From assembly GCF_004332115.1 (NCBI RefSeq), contig NZ_SJPA01000002.1, positions 248,001 through 312,000 on the forward strand: a DNA stretch of 64,000 bases. The letters are read 5' to 3'. Both the position numbers and the translations under genes were made by a program. How positions within the stretch are numbered: position 1 is the stretch's first letter; each line of letters starts with the position of its first letter. This stretch comes from Chlorobium sp. N1 (lineage in GTDB: Bacteria > Bacteroidota > Chlorobiia > Chlorobiales > Chlorobiaceae). Shown here one piece after another: positions 46,826 through 60,369 of this stretch. Below the pieces are notes generated by a model that was not told the origin of the DNA, did no database searches, and saw only the letters and a program-made list of their open reading frames with translations.

Positions 46826-48697
46826 TCACCGCCCGATGTGGACCATCAGGACGGAGATGTCCGAAGGGGAGACCCCGGTAATGCGCGAGGCCTGGCCCAG
46901 TGTCTCGGGGCTATGGCGGATGAGTTTTTCCATGCCTTCTGCTGAGAGTCCTTTGATGGCGTCGTATCTGTAGCCTGAAGGGATCTGAAGACCCTCAAGG
47001 CGGGCAATCTTCTCTGCAGTGAGAAGCTCCCGTTTGAGATATCCCTCATACTTCAGGTCGATTTCGACCTGCTGGTGGGTCTCTTCGTCGGCGCTGATTT
47101 CAAGAACATCTCTTCCGAATTCAGGCAGTCCCTCCATGAGGCGTTTCAGGCTCATACCGGGCCGTTTGATCGCCGCGGTGACTCTTTGGCCTGTAGTGGC
47201 TGGGGAGTGGCCGGCGTCATGGAGCATGCTGCTGAGCGCATCGGGCGGAACGGTTGTCGTTGCCGCAAGCTTCTTGATTCGGTCAATCGCGTCCTGTTTT
47301 GTGCGGCAGCGAAGGATCTGGCTTTCGCTGATAAGCCCGGTCTGGTGCCCGAAGTGCATGAGCCGGAGGTCTGCGTTGTCATGTCGGAGTAAAAGACGAT
47401 GTTCGGCCGAAGAGGTGAACATCCGATAGGGTTCCTTCATCTCCTTGGTCACAAGGTCGTCGACGAGGACCCCGATATAGGCGTCCGAGCGCTTCAGGTG
47501 CAGGGGCGGCCGCTGCAGGATGGCCGATGCTGCGTTGATTCCTGCAAGAAGGCCCTGTGCTGCGGCCTCCTCGTAACCGGATGTTCCGTTGATCTGTCCG
47601 GCGAAGTAGAGTCCCTTGACCCGCTTCGTCTCCAGGGTGCTGTGGATCTGGTAGGGTGGGAAGTAGTCGTATTCAATGGCATATCCCGCCCGGATCATCT
47701 TTACCTCCTCGAGCCCCCTGAGCGAGCGCAGGCCTTCGATCTGGATGTCTTCCGGCAGGGAGGTGGAGAATCCGTTGACGTACATCTCATTGGTGTCGAA
47801 CCCTTCCGGTTCAAGGAAGATGTGGTGGCTGGTCCGGTCAGGGAAGCGGTAGATCTTGTCCTCAATGGACGGGCAGTATCGGGGGCCGACACCCTGGACC
47901 TTGCCCGTGAAGAGGGGGGATCGGTCGAATCCTGTTTTCAGGATTTCGTGGGTCTTTTCTGACGTGTGCGTCACATAGCAGCTCAGCTGTCTGCGGTCTT
48001 TTAGCGACAGCGTGCTGAAGGAGAACGGTGGCGGATCCTTATCGCCTTTCTGCTCCTCTACCTTCGTGTAGTCGACGCTTCTCCTGTCGATCCTCGCAGG
48101 TGTGCCGGTTTTCAGTCGGCCGGCCTCGAATCCTGCCGCAACGAGGTCTTCGGTAAGACCTGATACGGGAGGTTCGGCTATGGTGCGCCCACCGGGGTAG
48201 TGGTCCATCCCGATATGGATCAGTCCGTTGAGAAATGTTCCGCAGGTCAGAATCGCCGCCTTGGCTGTGACAAGCCTGCCTGAAAGCAGCCTTACGCCAT
48301 GCAACTCGCCGCTCTGTTGCTCGATTGCAGTGACGGTATCCTGGAGAAGGTCGAGGTTCGACTCCTCCTCGAGGACCCGCTTCATGTAGTTTGTATAGGC
48401 AGCCCTGTCGGCCTGCGCTCTCGGGGAGTGCATTGCGGGCCCCTTGCTCATGTTGAGCATCCTGAACTGGATGCCCGTGGCGTCGATCGCCTTGGCCATC
48501 TCGCCGCCGAGGGCGTCGATCTCACGGGTAATCTGTCCCTTTGCGACGCCCCCGATCGCAGGATTGCATGACATCCTGGCGACGGCGTTCAGGTCCGTCG
48601 TCACCAGCAGGCAGCTGAGGCCCATGCGGGCAACCGCAAGCGCAGCTTCCGTGCCGGCATGCCCTGCTCCTGCTACTATGACGTCATACATGGCCAT
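46826..48697 (-). CDS. mnmG: tRNA uridine 5-carboxymethylaminomethyl modification enzyme MnmG
   Basis: GidA/MnmG: FAD protein that with MnmE modifies U34 of certain tRNAs. 623 residues: FAD loop [64 protein letters not shown] and the C-terminal helical domain ending in [14 protein letters not shown]-like text ([21 protein letters not shown]). Full length. ATG 48697 is used; ATG 48691 two residues later is equally possible. Often neighbours parAB and the origin; here the parS site lies just downstream. Confidence 0.96.
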   Translation of the reverse strand: MAMYDVIVAGAGHAGTEAALAVARMGLSCLLVTTDLNAVARMSCNPAIGGVAKGQITREIDALGGEMAKAIDATGIQFRMLNMSKGPAMHSPRAQADRAAYTNYMKRVLEEESNLDLLQDTVTAIEQQSGELHGVRLLSGRLVTAKAAILTCGTFLNGLIHIGMDHYPGGRTIAEPPVSGLTEDLVAAGFEAGRLKTGTPARIDRRSVDYTKVEEQKGDKDPPPFSFSTLSLKDRRQLSCYVTHTSEKTHEILKTGFDRSPLFTGKVQGVGPRYCPSIEDKIYRFPDRTSHHIFLEPEGFDTNEMYVNGFSTSLPEDIQIEGLRSLRGLEEVKMIRAGYAIEYDYFPPYQIHSTLETKRVKGLYFAGQINGTSGYEEAAAQGLLAGINAASAILQRPPLHLKRSDAYIGVLVDDLVTKEMKEPYRMFTSSAEHRLLLRHDNADLRLMHFGHQTGLISESQILRCRTKQDAIDRIKKLAATTTVPPDALSSMLHDAGHSPATTGQRVTAAIKRPGMSLKRLMEGLPEFGRDVLEISADEETHQQVEIDLKYEGYLKRELLTAEKIARLEGLQIPSGYRYDAIKGLSAEGMEKLIRHSPETLGQASRITGVSPSDISVLMVHIGR

Positions 48698-48900
48698 TGC
48701 GATCCATTAGGGGGCTTTATTACACAAATATTTCGCCTTTCTGCGTTCTTCGAACTTAAAGATACGAATAAATGAATCCATTCTTCAGAAGGTGCTCTCC
48801 CCGGCGGGCTCACTGCCGGCGGGGCCCGTGGCGTGCTTGTTAGTTAATCACTGCCCTGTTTCATATATTGGCTGATCCGTCCATTTGTTGGTAAAAGACA

Positions 48901-50688
48901 ATGTCATCAATGAAAAACAAACGATTCAACCTGCTCCTGATCGCTGCCGTCACGCTTGTCGCACTCTGGTCCCTCTGGCCGACCTGGCGTGACTACTCGC
49001 TCTCCCGGCAGCTCTCTTCCTTCTCCACCCAGCAGGACAGTCTGAACTTCGCCCTCAGCCACCGCAGTGAAATAGAGGATGCACGCCAGAAGAGCCTGAA
49101 GCTGGGACTTGACCTGAAGGGAGGCATGCATCTTGTCATGGAGGTCGACCAGGTCGACCTGTTCAGCGAGAAAGCGTGGAACCGCGATGCTCGCTTTGAT
49201 TCGCTCATGGCCGGCGTGGCCAAAGAGGCCCGCTCGAGCGACGCCGACGTGGTCGACCTCCTTTCGGCCGCATTCCGCAAGGACAACGTCAAGCTGAGCC
49301 GCTACTTCTACGATATCCGCAACAGCGACAGCGAAATTCAGGGCAAGCTGCGTAAAGAGGCCGCCGACGCGCTGGTCCGCGCCCGGGAGATCATCCGGAA
49401 CCGCATCGACCAGTACGGCGTTGCCGAGCCGATGATCACCACCCAGGGCAACCGCAAGATCATCATCGAGCTTCCCGGCGTTTCCGACGAGAACCGGATG
49501 CGCAACCTCCTGAAAGGAACCGCAAAGCTGGAGTTCAGGCTTCTCCGCGAGCCCGAGCTTCAGGTCAGGACCCTTGAGCGGATCAACAGCGCGATGGTTT
49601 CGGGTGCGGTAGCTGCCGCTCCATCATCCGCCTCTTCGAAGGCGCCGCTTTACGAGCTTGTCAGCGTCTCCCCGTCTGGCAGCGCCGTCATCGATTCCCG
49701 CAGCCGCGATGTCGTTTCGGCCCTGCTTCGCCAGCCGGCGGTCCGCGACCTTCTCCCCCCGGACAGCGAACTGCTGCTTTCCGCAAGGGCTGAGGCCGCC
49801 AGGGACGGCGTCAGCTACTACGATCTCTACCTGGTGAAAAAGACCGCTGAACTCACCGGCGGGGTGATCACCGAGGCGAAGGCCACTTTCGGCTCGGAGG
49901 GAATGCAGCCCGAGGTGCTCATGTCGATGAACTCCGAAGGCACGTCGAAATGGGCCCGGATCACCGGTGCCAACATCGGCAAGCGCGTCGCCATCGTTCT
50001 TGACGGTGCCGTCTACAGCGCTCCCGTCGTACAGTCGAAGATCCCCAACGGCAACTCGGTCATCAACGGCATCCAGAGCCTCGAGGAGGCGAAGGATCTT
50101 GAGATCGTGCTGAAAGCCGGCGCCCTTCCTGCCCCGGTCCGCATCATCGAGGAGCGCACGGTCGGCCCCTCGCTCGGCGCAGACTACATCCGTGCCGGCC
50201 TCCAGTCGATGATCTGGGGATTCACGGCGGTCGTCATCTTCATGATCGTCTATTACCGCAAGGCGGGCATGGCGGCCGATACCGCACTGGTGCTCAACGT
50301 CCTTATCGTGCTTTCGGTGCTTGCCGGCTTCAACGCCTCGCTCTCTCTTCCAGGCATCGCCGGCATCGTGCTGACGATGGGCATGGCCGTGGACGCCAAC
50401 GTGCTGATCTACGAGCGCATCCGCGAGGAGATCGCAGAAGGCCGCTCGATCACCTCTGCAATCACGCAGGGCTACGACAAGGCGTTCTCATCCATTCTGG
50501 ATTCCCACGTGACCACGCTGGCCGCAGCCTTCCTGCTCTATACCTACGGCATCGGGCCGATCCAGGGTTTCGCCGTCACGCTGATGATCGGAACCGCGGC
50601 AAGCCTCTTCACCGCCATCGTCGTCACTCGGGAGATTTTCCAGTTCCTCCTTTCCAGGAACAAGATGACGGTCAAAAGCTTCGGATAA
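48901..50688 (+). CDS. secD: Protein translocase subunit SecD
   Basis: Polytopic membrane protein that helps SecYEG by proton-driven release of exported chains. 595 residues: one N-terminal membrane helix (about 8-27), large periplasmic P1 domain with [16 protein letters not shown] and [27 protein letters not shown] (two segments), then five membrane helices with [31 protein letters not shown]. Followed 24 bases later by secF. A 203-base gap separates it from divergent mnmG. Confidence 0.96.
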   Translation: MSSMKNKRFNLLLIAAVTLVALWSLWPTWRDYSLSRQLSSFSTQQDSLNFALSHRSEIEDARQKSLKLGLDLKGGMHLVMEVDQVDLFSEKAWNRDARFDSLMAGVAKEARSSDADVVDLLSAAFRKDNVKLSRYFYDIRNSDSEIQGKLRKEAADALVRAREIIRNRIDQYGVAEPMITTQGNRKIIIELPGVSDENRMRNLLKGTAKLEFRLLREPELQVRTLERINSAMVSGAVAAAPSSASSKAPLYELVSVSPSGSAVIDSRSRDVVSALLRQPAVRDLLPPDSELLLSARAEAARDGVSYYDLYLVKKTAELTGGVITEAKATFGSEGMQPEVLMSMNSEGTSKWARITGANIGKRVAIVLDGAVYSAPVVQSKIPNGNSVINGIQSLEEAKDLEIVLKAGALPAPVRIIEERTVGPSLGADYIRAGLQSMIWGFTAVVIFMIVYYRKAGMAADTALVLNVLIVLSVLAGFNASLSLPGIAGIVLTMGMAVDANVLIYERIREEIAEGRSITSAITQGYDKAFSSILDSHVTTLAAAFLLYTYGIGPIQGFAVTLMIGTAASLFTAIVVTREIFQFLLSRNKMTVKSFG

Positions 50689-50712
50689 TTTCCATACAAC
50701 ACGCACGAACCC

Positions 50713-51648
50713 ATGAGGATTTTCAATACCACAACCATCAATTTTCTCCGCTACCGGAAGATCGCCTACGCCATCTCGCTGGCGCTTCTCCTGGCCGGCT
50801 TCGTCTCTATGGCCGTGAAGGGGCTCAACTACGGCATCGACTTCAGGGGCGGTTCCGAGGTGGTCATCCGCTTCGAGAAGGATGTTCCCGTCGCCGAGGT
50901 CCGTTCGGTGCTCCGCGAGGCCGGGGTCTCCGGGACGCTCAAGCAGTACGGCATGGACCGCTCGTTCCTGCTCAGCACCGTCTTCAACGGCGACACCAAC
51001 GAACTCAAGTCGCTGATCTCCGGCGCACTCAACGACCGGCTGAAGGGCGATCCGCATGAGATCGTGCGCATCGACGCCGTCGGCCCGAGCATCGCCTCCG
51101 ACCTGAAATGGTCGGCGGTGAAGGCCATGGTCGCCGCTCTGCTTGCCATCCTGCTTTACGTCGGCATCCGTTTCGAGCTGAAGTTCGCGGCAACCGGCGT
51201 CGTTGCGATTTTCCATGACGTTTTGATCGTGCTTGGGCTCTTCAGCCTCCTGGGTGGCATGTTCGACATCATGCCGCTCGAAATGGACCAGAGCATCATC
51301 GCCGCCTTCCTGACCATCGCCGGATACTCGATCACCGACACCGTCGTGGTCTATGACCGCATCAGGGAGCGGATCCGCAACCAGAAGCCCTCCGAATACG
51401 AGAGGATCTTCAACGAGAGCATGAACCAGACCCTCAGCCGCACCATCATCACCTCGGGTACGACCCTGGTCACGGTGCTTGTCCTCTTCATCTTCGCCGG
51501 CCCGGCCATCAGGGGGTTCGCTTTCGCCGTTTTCGCCGGCATCCTCATCGGAACCTACTCCTCGATTTTCGTCGCGGCACCGCTGGTCTATGACTGGCTG
51601 AGGCTCTCAAAGGCACCGGTCAAGCTCCGCGGCACCGCAAAGTCCTGA
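50713..51648 (+). CDS. secF: Protein translocase subunit SecF
   Basis: Partner of SecD. 311 residues with six membrane helices. Blocks: YGIDFRGGSEVVIRF, VGPSIASDLKWSAVKAM, FHDVLIVLGLFSLLG, YSITDTVVVYDRIRE and SMNQTLSRTIITSGTTLV, all standard. Same operon as secD. Confidence 0.96.
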   Translation: MRIFNTTTINFLRYRKIAYAISLALLLAGFVSMAVKGLNYGIDFRGGSEVVIRFEKDVPVAEVRSVLREAGVSGTLKQYGMDRSFLLSTVFNGDTNELKSLISGALNDRLKGDPHEIVRIDAVGPSIASDLKWSAVKAMVAALLAILLYVGIRFELKFAATGVVAIFHDVLIVLGLFSLLGGMFDIMPLEMDQSIIAAFLTIAGYSITDTVVVYDRIRERIRNQKPSEYERIFNESMNQTLSRTIITSGTTLVTVLVLFIFAGPAIRGFAFAVFAGILIGTYSSIFVAAPLVYDWLRLSKAPVKLRGTAKS

Positions 51649-51700
51649 GCCGGCCGCTTCCATGCGATGACGTCATCTTACACTACGATCAGCCAAGGTT

Positions 51701-53020
51701 ATGAAAAAAGCACTCCCCATCGTTACCGCCATCGTGGCCGTTCTTCTCGCATTTCCCCACGCCCGGGCCGCAGCGGCGGTTGCCGACAGGGTCGTGGCCG
51801 TTGTCGGCAGCGAGGTGATCTTCAAGTCGGAACTGGACAGCCGTGAGGTCATGACCCGGATGCAGTATCCCGACCTTCAGAAGGACCCTACGCTTCGCTC
51901 TTCCATTCTCGACAACCTCATCGACCAGAAGATCATCCTCACCAAGGCCAAGATCGACAGTGTCGGCATTGACGAGAACGCGGTTGCCTCGATGTCCGCC
52001 GACCGCCTCCGCCAGCTCAGCTCCCGATTCGCTTCAAAGGAGGATATGGAGCGCAAGCTCGGCCGCAGCGTCGAGGCCGTCAGGCGTGACCTGGCCGACG
52101 AGCTTCGCGGCCAGCAGATGATCGAGACCCTCAAGCGCAGGAAGTTCTCTTCCGTGACGATCGGGTACGGGGAGGTAATGGCCTTCTACCGGAACAACCG
52201 GGCCAAGATGCCGGACCTTCCCGAGGAGGTTTCCATATCGCAGATCCTGAAGTTTCCCGGCGTGAACTCCGCGGCGAAGGCCGAAGCGCTGACGAAGATC
52301 AAGGAGATCCAGAAAAAGCTTGAGACGGGCTTCCTCAGCTTCGAAGAGCTGGCCCGCCGATACTCCATGGATCCGGGTTCCGCCACGCTCGGTGGCGACC
52401 TCGGGTTCGTCCAGCGCGGTGAGCTGGTCAAGCCGTTCGAGGATGCGGCCTACGGGCTCAAGGACGGCCGTGTCTCCGGCATCGTCGAGACCCGTTACGG
52501 CTACCATATCATCCAGCGCCTCGGCCGCGAGGGGAACTCCATCCATGTCCGCCACATCCTGGTGGCATTCGAGCGTTCGACCCGTGACGACGGCGAGGCG
52601 GCAGCGTTCCTCGGCGCCATCCGCTCGAAGGTCCTTGCCGGCAAGGTCGACTTTGCGACAATGGCCCGCAACTACTCCGACGATCCCATCTCGGCGAGCC
52701 TCGGCGGCCAGGTGCTCGCTTCCGGAACGGCGGGCCGCTACCTTGACCCGAGAATGCTCCGTCCCCAGCTTCGCGACATCGTCAGCACCCTCGGCAAGCC
52801 CGGAGATATCAGCCAGCCGACGAAAATCACTCCTCCGAAAGGGGAGCCCTTTTTCGGCATCTTCCGCCTGAACGATCGCGTCGCCGAGCATGTGCTCGAT
52901 CCTGAGAAGGACTACCCGCTTCTCGAGCAGCTGGCCCTAGACCAGAAGAAGCAGGGGTTGTTCGAGGCCTGGATGAAGGATCTCCGCCGTGAGGTCTACG
53001 TCCGCCGCATCGACGGATAG
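51701..53020 (+). CDS. SurA-like periplasmic chaperone / peptidyl-prolyl isomerase
   Basis: 439 residues. Signal peptide about 1-23, SurA N-terminal domain (ADRVVAVVGSEVIFKSELD ... LDNLIDQKIIL), then two parvulin domains: about 170-273 (EEVSISQILKFPG ... RYSMDPGSATLGGDLGFVQRGELV) and about 282-385 (IHVRHILVAFERS ... YSDDPISASLGGQVLASG). Should aid outer-membrane protein folding in the periplasm, consistent with SecDF just upstream. AAGG precedes the ATG. Parvulin paralogues exist, so SurA as a symbol is withheld. Confidence 0.88.
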   Translation: MKKALPIVTAIVAVLLAFPHARAAAAVADRVVAVVGSEVIFKSELDSREVMTRMQYPDLQKDPTLRSSILDNLIDQKIILTKAKIDSVGIDENAVASMSADRLRQLSSRFASKEDMERKLGRSVEAVRRDLADELRGQQMIETLKRRKFSSVTIGYGEVMAFYRNNRAKMPDLPEEVSISQILKFPGVNSAAKAEALTKIKEIQKKLETGFLSFEELARRYSMDPGSATLGGDLGFVQRGELVKPFEDAAYGLKDGRVSGIVETRYGYHIIQRLGREGNSIHVRHILVAFERSTRDDGEAAAFLGAIRSKVLAGKVDFATMARNYSDDPISASLGGQVLASGTAGRYLDPRMLRPQLRDIVSTLGKPGDISQPTKITPPKGEPFFGIFRLNDRVAEHVLDPEKDYPLLEQLALDQKKQGLFEAWMKDLRREVYVRRIDG

Positions 53021-53076
53021 GGCACGAAAACCGACTTCGCCGGTTGGTGCGGAAACCGGCCCCGCCGGAAACGGAA

Positions 53077-53117
53077 AATCCCCCGAAACACACGGTAGAT
53101 TGGTGTTTCGGGGGATT
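53077..53117. terminator. Bidirectional terminator between surA-like and gyrB
   Basis: A perfect 15-bp stem AATCCCCCGAAACAC / GTGTTTCGGGGGATT (53077-53091, 53103-53117) with an 11-base loop between two convergent genes. On the minus strand it is followed by TTCCG, on the plus strand by CCTGCTTTC. Confidence 0.8.
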
Positions 53118-53157
53118 CCTGCTTTCGTGCAAATCGCCGCAGTCCGGCGGAGGTCGT

Positions 53158-55206
<2,049 letters not shown>

Positions 55207-55824
55207 TTACTTCTCTCCGAGCCGGCGGAGCCTGAAACTCGTGCGGTGGATCGGGGTGCGGCCGTGGCGCCGTATCGCCTCGACATGCTCGTTGGTGGCG
55301 TAGCCGGCGTTCCGCCCGAAGCCGTACTGGGGGTAGCGTTCCCCGTACTCCCGCATCATCCGGTCCCGCTCGGTCTTGGCCAGCACCGAGGCAGCGGCGA
55401 TGGAGAAGACCCGGGCGTCGCCTCCGACGATCGTCCGGTAGGGAACCGGCAGGACGGGGGTGAAGCGGTTTCCGTCGATGAGCAGCATGTCGGGCTGCAC
55501 GGCGAGCGATTCGGCCGCGCGGTTCATGGCGAGCATGGTGGCCCGGAGGATGTTGATGCGGTCGATCGTCTCGTGGTCGACGGCCTCGACCGCCCAGGAG
55601 AGCGCGGCCTCCCTGATGGCGGGGGCGAGTTCGTCCCGGAGCGCCGGCGGGAGCTTCTTGGAGTCGTCGAGCCTCTCGAGGATCCCCGTTCCGGGGCTGA
55701 AATTGCGGGGGAAGACCACAGCGGCCGCGACCACCGGGCCGGCCAGGGGCCCGCGGCCCGCCTCGTCGATGCCGCACACCAGGCGGAAGTCCCGCCAGAG
55801 CGTGCGTTCATATGCCGTATCCAT
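55207..55824 (-). CDS. rnhB: Ribonuclease HII
   Basis: Removes RNA from RNA-DNA hybrids, including single ribonucleotides. 205 residues: catalytic Asp/Glu in [20 protein letters not shown] (18-37), [12 protein letters not shown], Asp in LLIDGN and [43 protein letters not shown] with HRTSF. Complete. Divergent from the RNase E/G gene over 267 bases. Confidence 0.95.
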   Translation of the reverse strand: MDTAYERTLWRDFRLVCGIDEAGRGPLAGPVVAAAVVFPRNFSPGTGILERLDDSKKLPPALRDELAPAIREAALSWAVEAVDHETIDRINILRATMLAMNRAAESLAVQPDMLLIDGNRFTPVLPVPYRTIVGGDARVFSIAAASVLAKTERDRMMREYGERYPQYGFGRNAGYATNEHVEAIRRHGRTPIHRTSFRLRRLGEK

Positions 55825-55992
55825 GGGCGTCTTAGTTATGCTCGGAGTTTCAAGGACCCCTATAATTTCTTATCTTGACGGTTGGCTTGCAAGCCCTGTT
55901 TCCATTCCTCCTCTTCAGGCTGTTTCTCCGGCGACATGAGCGAGTTGGGACCGTCCCCCTGCCGCATTGCGGCATGCCGGGGCGCATGGACG

Positions 55993-56056
55993 GGATCCGC
56001 CCCCGAGGCGGCATCCGGAGCAGGCCGGGCGATTGTCGGGGCCGTTTTCCGGCCCC
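55993..56056 (+). promoter_or_regulatory. Structured leader upstream of the RNase E/G gene
   Basis: Two hairpins lie in the 267-base gap before the gene: GGATCCGCC / GGCGG-c-ATCC (55993-56016) and GGGGCCG-TTTTC-CGGCCCC (56038-56056). A TATAAT hexamer at 55861-55866 could start a transcript with a leader of about 220 bases, but no good -35 accompanies it. Tentative. Confidence 0.35.
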
Positions 56057-56091
56057 TCAGGGAGACTAACCAAGGTAAAGGTTCTGAACAT

Positions 56092-57777
56092 ATGAGAAAA
56101 AGCGTGAAAAAACAGCTGCTGATGAACAAGACCGGCGACGAGATTCAGGTCGCCCTGGTCGAGGACGGCCGGCTGGCCGAGCTCATCATCGAGCGGCCCG
56201 AAAGCCGCCGCAGCATCGGCGACATCTATCTCGGACGGGTGCACAAGGTCATCGAGGGCCTCAAGGCGGCCTTTGTCGACATCGGCCAGAAGTCCGACGG
56301 CTTCCTGCACTTTTCCGACGTCGGCACGACCAACGAGGATTACCGCGCGCTCATCGAGGACGATGACGACGAGGAAGAGAACGCCTCCGCCGAAGAGGAT
56401 GGAGACGAGGAGGACGATTCGTCTTCCTCCGATGCCCCCCAGGCCCAGCGCCAGACGGCCCGCAGCGGCCGCAAGCCGCAGCCCCAGCCGAAACGGGACG
56501 ACACTGCCGAAAAGCGCCAGTCCTACACCCAGATGATCGCCGGCAAGCTCAAGGCCAACGACTCCATCCTCGTCCAGGTCATCAAGGAGCCCATCAGCAC
56601 GAAGGGCTCCCGTCTTACCTCCGACATCACCATCGCCGGTCGCTTCATGGTGCTGCTGCCCTTCGGCGGCGGACAGGTGGCCGTTTCGCGCAGGGTGGTC
56701 TCGCGCAAGGAGCGTGCACGGCTGAAGAAGCTCGTCCGCTCGATGCTTCCCGAGGGGTTCGGCGCGATCATCCGCACCGTCGCCGAGATGCAGGAGGAGA
56801 CGCTGCTCAAGCAGGACCTCGAGAAGCTCCTGGCCAAGTGGACGCAGATCGAGGAGAAGCTCAAGGACGCCGCTCCGCCGCAGCTGATCTTCAAGGAGGA
56901 CACCATCATATCGAGCGTGCTGCGCGACTCGCTGACCTCCGACGTCACCGAGATCGTCGCCAACTCCTCCTCCATCCACAAGGAGACGCTGAACTACATC
57001 GAGTGGGCCGCCCCCGAAATGGTCAAGAACGTCTCGCTCTACCAGGGCAAGCTGCCGCTTTTCGAGGGGTACGGCATCGCCAAGGACGTCGAGTCGATCT
57101 TCTCGCGCAAGGTCTGGCTGAAGAGCGGGGGATACATCATCATCGAGCATACCGAAGCGATGGTGGTCGTGGACGTCAACAGCGGCCGCTACGCCGCCAA
57201 GCGCGAGCAGGAGGAGAATTCGCTACGCACCAACATGGAGGCCGCCCGCGAGGTCGTCCGCCAGCTGCGCCTGCGCGACATCGGCGGCATCATCGTCGTC
57301 GACTTCATCGATATGCTCGATGCGCGCAACACCAAGAAGGTGTACGACACGATGAAGGGGGAGCTGCGCAACGACCGCGCGAAATCGAACATCCTGCCGA
57401 TGTCGGACTTCGGCATCATGCAGATCACCCGCGAGCGCATACGGCCGAGCCTCATGCAGCGCATGGGCGACCAGTGCCCCGCCTGCGGCGGAACCGGCGT
57501 CGTGCAGGCCCGATTCACGACGATCAACCAGATCGAGCGCTGGCTGCGCAAGTATGCGCTGCAGCACGCCATGAAGTTCCAGCAGCTCGACCTCTACGTG
57601 AGCCCCACCGTGGCCGAGCCGCTGAAGAACAGCGACATGAATACGGAGCTGAAGTGGTTTCTCCAGCACCTGCTCTTCGTCCGGGTCAAGCAGGACGAGA
57701 GCCTGCGAAGCGACGACTTCCGCTTCTACACGAGAAAAAACAGCAAGGATATAACCGCCGAATACGGCGATCTGTAA
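56092..57777 (+). CDS. rng: Ribonuclease E/G family endoribonuclease
   Basis: Single-strand-specific endonuclease for RNA processing and turnover. 561 residues from ATG 56092, close to RNase G in size. S1 domain begins at about residue 40 ([24 protein letters not shown]) but is interrupted by an acidic, Ser/Gln-rich insert at about 88-142 before [19 protein letters not shown]. DNase I-like subdomain has the catalytic acids in [10 protein letters not shown] and VVDFIDMLD; the zinc link is [18 protein letters not shown] precedes the ATG. Frame runs upstream to 55882 but that part is leader sequence. Confidence 0.9.
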   Translation: MRKSVKKQLLMNKTGDEIQVALVEDGRLAELIIERPESRRSIGDIYLGRVHKVIEGLKAAFVDIGQKSDGFLHFSDVGTTNEDYRALIEDDDDEEENASAEEDGDEEDDSSSSDAPQAQRQTARSGRKPQPQPKRDDTAEKRQSYTQMIAGKLKANDSILVQVIKEPISTKGSRLTSDITIAGRFMVLLPFGGGQVAVSRRVVSRKERARLKKLVRSMLPEGFGAIIRTVAEMQEETLLKQDLEKLLAKWTQIEEKLKDAAPPQLIFKEDTIISSVLRDSLTSDVTEIVANSSSIHKETLNYIEWAAPEMVKNVSLYQGKLPLFEGYGIAKDVESIFSRKVWLKSGGYIIIEHTEAMVVVDVNSGRYAAKREQEENSLRTNMEAAREVVRQLRLRDIGGIIVVDFIDMLDARNTKKVYDTMKGELRNDRAKSNILPMSDFGIMQITRERIRPSLMQRMGDQCPACGGTGVVQARFTTINQIERWLRKYALQHAMKFQQLDLYVSPTVAEPLKNSDMNTELKWFLQHLLFVRVKQDESLRSDDFRFYTRKNSKDITAEYGDL

Positions 57778-57796
57778 AGAAAGAAGGAGTGAAAAG

Positions 57797-58660
57797 ATGG
57801 GCGCATACGACGCACTGAAGGAAAGGATACTGGAATACGGAGCTCTCGGAGCTCGGGAACTGCAGGAGATGGACGCGGCACGCGAGGTGTTCGCGGAGTT
57901 CAAGGCGCTGCTCAATGACGGCTCCGTCCGGGCCGCCGAGAAGGGCGAGGGCGGATGGCGGGTCAACGCATGGGTGAAGCAGGGCATCCTGCTCGGCATG
58001 AAGCTCGGCCGCCTCGAGGAGGGCCGGGTGGAGACCGGCGTCGAGGGATCCTCCTTCGCATTCATCGACAAGGACACCTGGCCGCTCAAGTCGTTTTCGC
58101 TCGAGAGCGGCGTGCGCATTGTTCCGGGCGGCTCCTCCGTCAGGGACGGATCCTATCTGGCACCTTCCGTCGTCATGATGCCTCCCGCCTACGTCAACGT
58201 CGGCGCCTACGTCGACGAGGGAACCATGATCGACTCCCACGCCCTCGTCGGCAGCTGCGCCCAGGTGGGCAAGCGCGTCCACCTCTCCGCCGGCGTGCAG
58301 GTCGGCGGCGTGCTCGAGCCGGTCGGCGCCGTGCCGGTCATCATCGAGGACGACGTGATGGTCGGCGGCAACTGCGGCATCTACGAGGGAACCATCGTCA
58401 GGGAGCGGGCCGTCATCGGCACCGGTGTGATCCTCAACGGTTCCACGCCGGTCTACGACCTCGCCCGCGGCACCGTCCACCGCAGGACGGAGGACTCTCC
58501 GCTCGTTATTCCCGAAGGGGCCGTGGTCGTGGCCGGATCGAGGAGCCTCAAGGGCGCCTTCGCCGATGAGCACGGCCTCTCCATCTACACTCCGGTAATC
58601 ATCAAGTACCGCGACACCAGGACCGATGCGGCAACCGCACTCGAAGACGCCCTGCGCTGA
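57797..58660 (+). CDS. dapD: 2,3,4,5-tetrahydropyridine-2,6-dicarboxylate N-succinyltransferase
   Basis: Succinylates tetrahydrodipicolinate in the succinylase route to diaminopimelate and lysine. 287 residues: N-terminal helical domain with [20 protein letters not shown], then the left-handed beta-helix of hexapeptide repeats ([60 protein letters not shown]). AAGGAG stands at proper distance from the ATG. Its product feeds MurE, whose DNPR motif calls for DAP. Ends inside the start of the downstream protease gene (35-base overlap). Confidence 0.93.
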   Translation: MGAYDALKERILEYGALGARELQEMDAAREVFAEFKALLNDGSVRAAEKGEGGWRVNAWVKQGILLGMKLGRLEEGRVETGVEGSSFAFIDKDTWPLKSFSLESGVRIVPGGSSVRDGSYLAPSVVMMPPAYVNVGAYVDEGTMIDSHALVGSCAQVGKRVHLSAGVQVGGVLEPVGAVPVIIEDDVMVGGNCGIYEGTIVRERAVIGTGVILNGSTPVYDLARGTVHRRTEDSPLVIPEGAVVVAGSRSLKGAFADEHGLSIYTPVIIKYRDTRTDAATALEDALR

Positions 58661-60356
58661 GCGGCGGCGGGGGGCGGTCCCCCTTCGGCTGAAGGTCGCC
58701 GCCCTCGTTCTTGCCGCCCTCCCCATGGGGGCTCCCTCCTCCGTCGCGGCAGCGTCGAGCGGGGAGCGGTATTTCGATACCGTCCGCAGCATCGACCTCT
58801 TCGGCGAGGTCACCCGCCAGGTCGCCGGCAACTATGTCGACACCCTCGATGTCGGCCGGATGATCTATTCCGGCATCGACGGCATGCTCGAGACCCTCGA
58901 CCCCTACAGTGTCTTTCTCGATGCCGAGGAGTCGCGGGATCTCGGGGAGCTCACCAGCAGCCAGTACGCCGGCATCGGCATCACCATCGCCGCCCTCCAG
59001 GGGGGCGTCTACGTCACCTCCGTCGAGGATGGATGGCCGGCCTCGAAAGCCGGCCTCCGGACCGGCGACCGGCTGAGTGCCGTCAACGGCACCTCCCTCG
59101 ATGAAAAGTCGCTCGACGAGGTGCGCGAACTGATCCGCGGCGACGTCGGCACCCCCGTCACCCTCGATGTCCGCCGCAGCGGCTCTGAGCCCTTCAGGCG
59201 CAGGATCATGAGGGAGGAGGTCCAGCTGAGCACGGTCGAGCACGCAGCGTTCCTCAAGGGGGCGAAGGGCATCGGCTACATCGCGATGAGCAGCTTCGCC
59301 GACCGCTCGGGAGCAGACCTGCGCGGGGCGCTCGAAACGCTTCGCTCCGAGGCCGTGCGGCTCGGCACCCCGATGCGGGGCGTGATCCTCGATCTCAGGG
59401 AGAACCCCGGCGGGCTGCTCGAGGCGGCCGTCGACGTCACCTCCTCGTTCGTCGAAAAAGGGAGCCCGGTGGTCTCCATCCGGGGCCGATCCTCCGCAGC
59501 CACCCAGTCCTACTCGACCGCAAAGGAGCCCTTCGACGCCGGAGTGCCGCTTGCCGTCCTCGTCAACGCACGAAGCGCCTCGGCGGCCGAGATCGTCGCC
59601 GGAGCAGTGCAGGACCTCGACCGGGGCGTCATCGTCGGAGAGCGCTCCTTCGGCAAGGGGCTCGTGCAGTCGGTCATCGGCCTGCCCTATGAAAACTCGC
59701 TGAAGCTCACCACCGCCAAGTACTACACCCCTTCGGGCCGTCTCATCCAGAAAGAGTCGGGCCTCGCGCACGGCGCGCGTGACGTCCTTCCCCGGCAGAA
59801 GGCCGGTGCGGGAACGGAGGAGGTGTTCCGGACGTCGAGGAAGCGCAAGGTCTATGGCGGAGGCGGGATCCAGCCGGATGTCGCCGTTTCCGATCCCGAG
59901 CCTTCCGCATATCTCGATGCGCTCTACCGGAAGGGGATGCTGTTCCTTTTTGCGAGGGAGTGGCGCAGCACGCACCCCGCGCCGCCCGCCGCGGCGGACA
60001 GTGTCGCGATTGCCTCGGAGTTCGGGGTGTTTCTGAAGGCGCAGGAGTTCCTCTACCGTTCCGCCGCCGACCGCAAGCTCGAGGAGCTGAAAAAGCTCCT
60101 TGCCGAAGAAGAGAGGGAAGAGGACGCAAAAACCGGTGCGGCGCTCGTCGCAATGGAGCGTGAGGTCGACCTGGCGCGTGCGGGCGAGATGCGGGCAGCC
60201 GCGGGTGAGGTCGCAGCGGCCCTCCGGGAGGAGCTGCTCCTCCATTACGATGAAGGGCGCGCGTTCGATGAAGAGATCGGCCGGGACCCTGTGGTGCTGA
60301 AGGCGGCCGGGATCCTTTCCTCCCCGCGCACCTACCGCCGCATGCTGGGCCGCTGA
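58626..60356 (+). CDS. C-terminal processing peptidase (S41, CtpA/Prc type)
   Basis: Exported serine protease that cuts proteins near the C-terminus. 576 residues: signal segment about 20-42, PDZ domain (about 115-205, with [23 protein letters not shown]), and the S41 core with [16 protein letters not shown], catalytic Ser in [14 protein letters not shown] and catalytic Lys in [12 protein letters not shown] helical C-terminal extension of about 130 residues follows. The ATG overlaps the end of dapD by 35 bases; a start further in, before the signal segment, is possible. In photosynthetic relatives CtpA matures D1, which has no counterpart here. Confidence 0.9.
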   Translation: MRQPHSKTPCAERRRGAVPLRLKVAALVLAALPMGAPSSVAAASSGERYFDTVRSIDLFGEVTRQVAGNYVDTLDVGRMIYSGIDGMLETLDPYSVFLDAEESRDLGELTSSQYAGIGITIAALQGGVYVTSVEDGWPASKAGLRTGDRLSAVNGTSLDEKSLDEVRELIRGDVGTPVTLDVRRSGSEPFRRRIMREEVQLSTVEHAAFLKGAKGIGYIAMSSFADRSGADLRGALETLRSEAVRLGTPMRGVILDLRENPGGLLEAAVDVTSSFVEKGSPVVSIRGRSSAATQSYSTAKEPFDAGVPLAVLVNARSASAAEIVAGAVQDLDRGVIVGERSFGKGLVQSVIGLPYENSLKLTTAKYYTPSGRLIQKESGLAHGARDVLPRQKAGAGTEEVFRTSRKRKVYGGGGIQPDVAVSDPEPSAYLDALYRKGMLFLFAREWRSTHPAPPAAADSVAIASEFGVFLKAQEFLYRSAADRKLEELKKLLAEEEREEDAKTGAALVAMEREVDLARAGEMRAAAGEVAAALREELLLHYDEGRAFDEEIGRDPVVLKAAGILSSPRTYRRMLGR

Positions 60357-60369
60357 GCCACGGGGGCTC

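Noticed and set aside
48698-48900. Riboswitch or small RNA in the mnmG-secD gap
   Set aside because: A GC-rich inverted segment (about 48800-48825) is present but has no conserved riboswitch layout and no terminator; probably promoter space.
55882-56091. 70-residue extension of the RNase E/G protein
   Set aside because: No similarity to the family, Cys/Ser/Ala-rich, and a ribosome-site-like purine run precedes ATG 56092.
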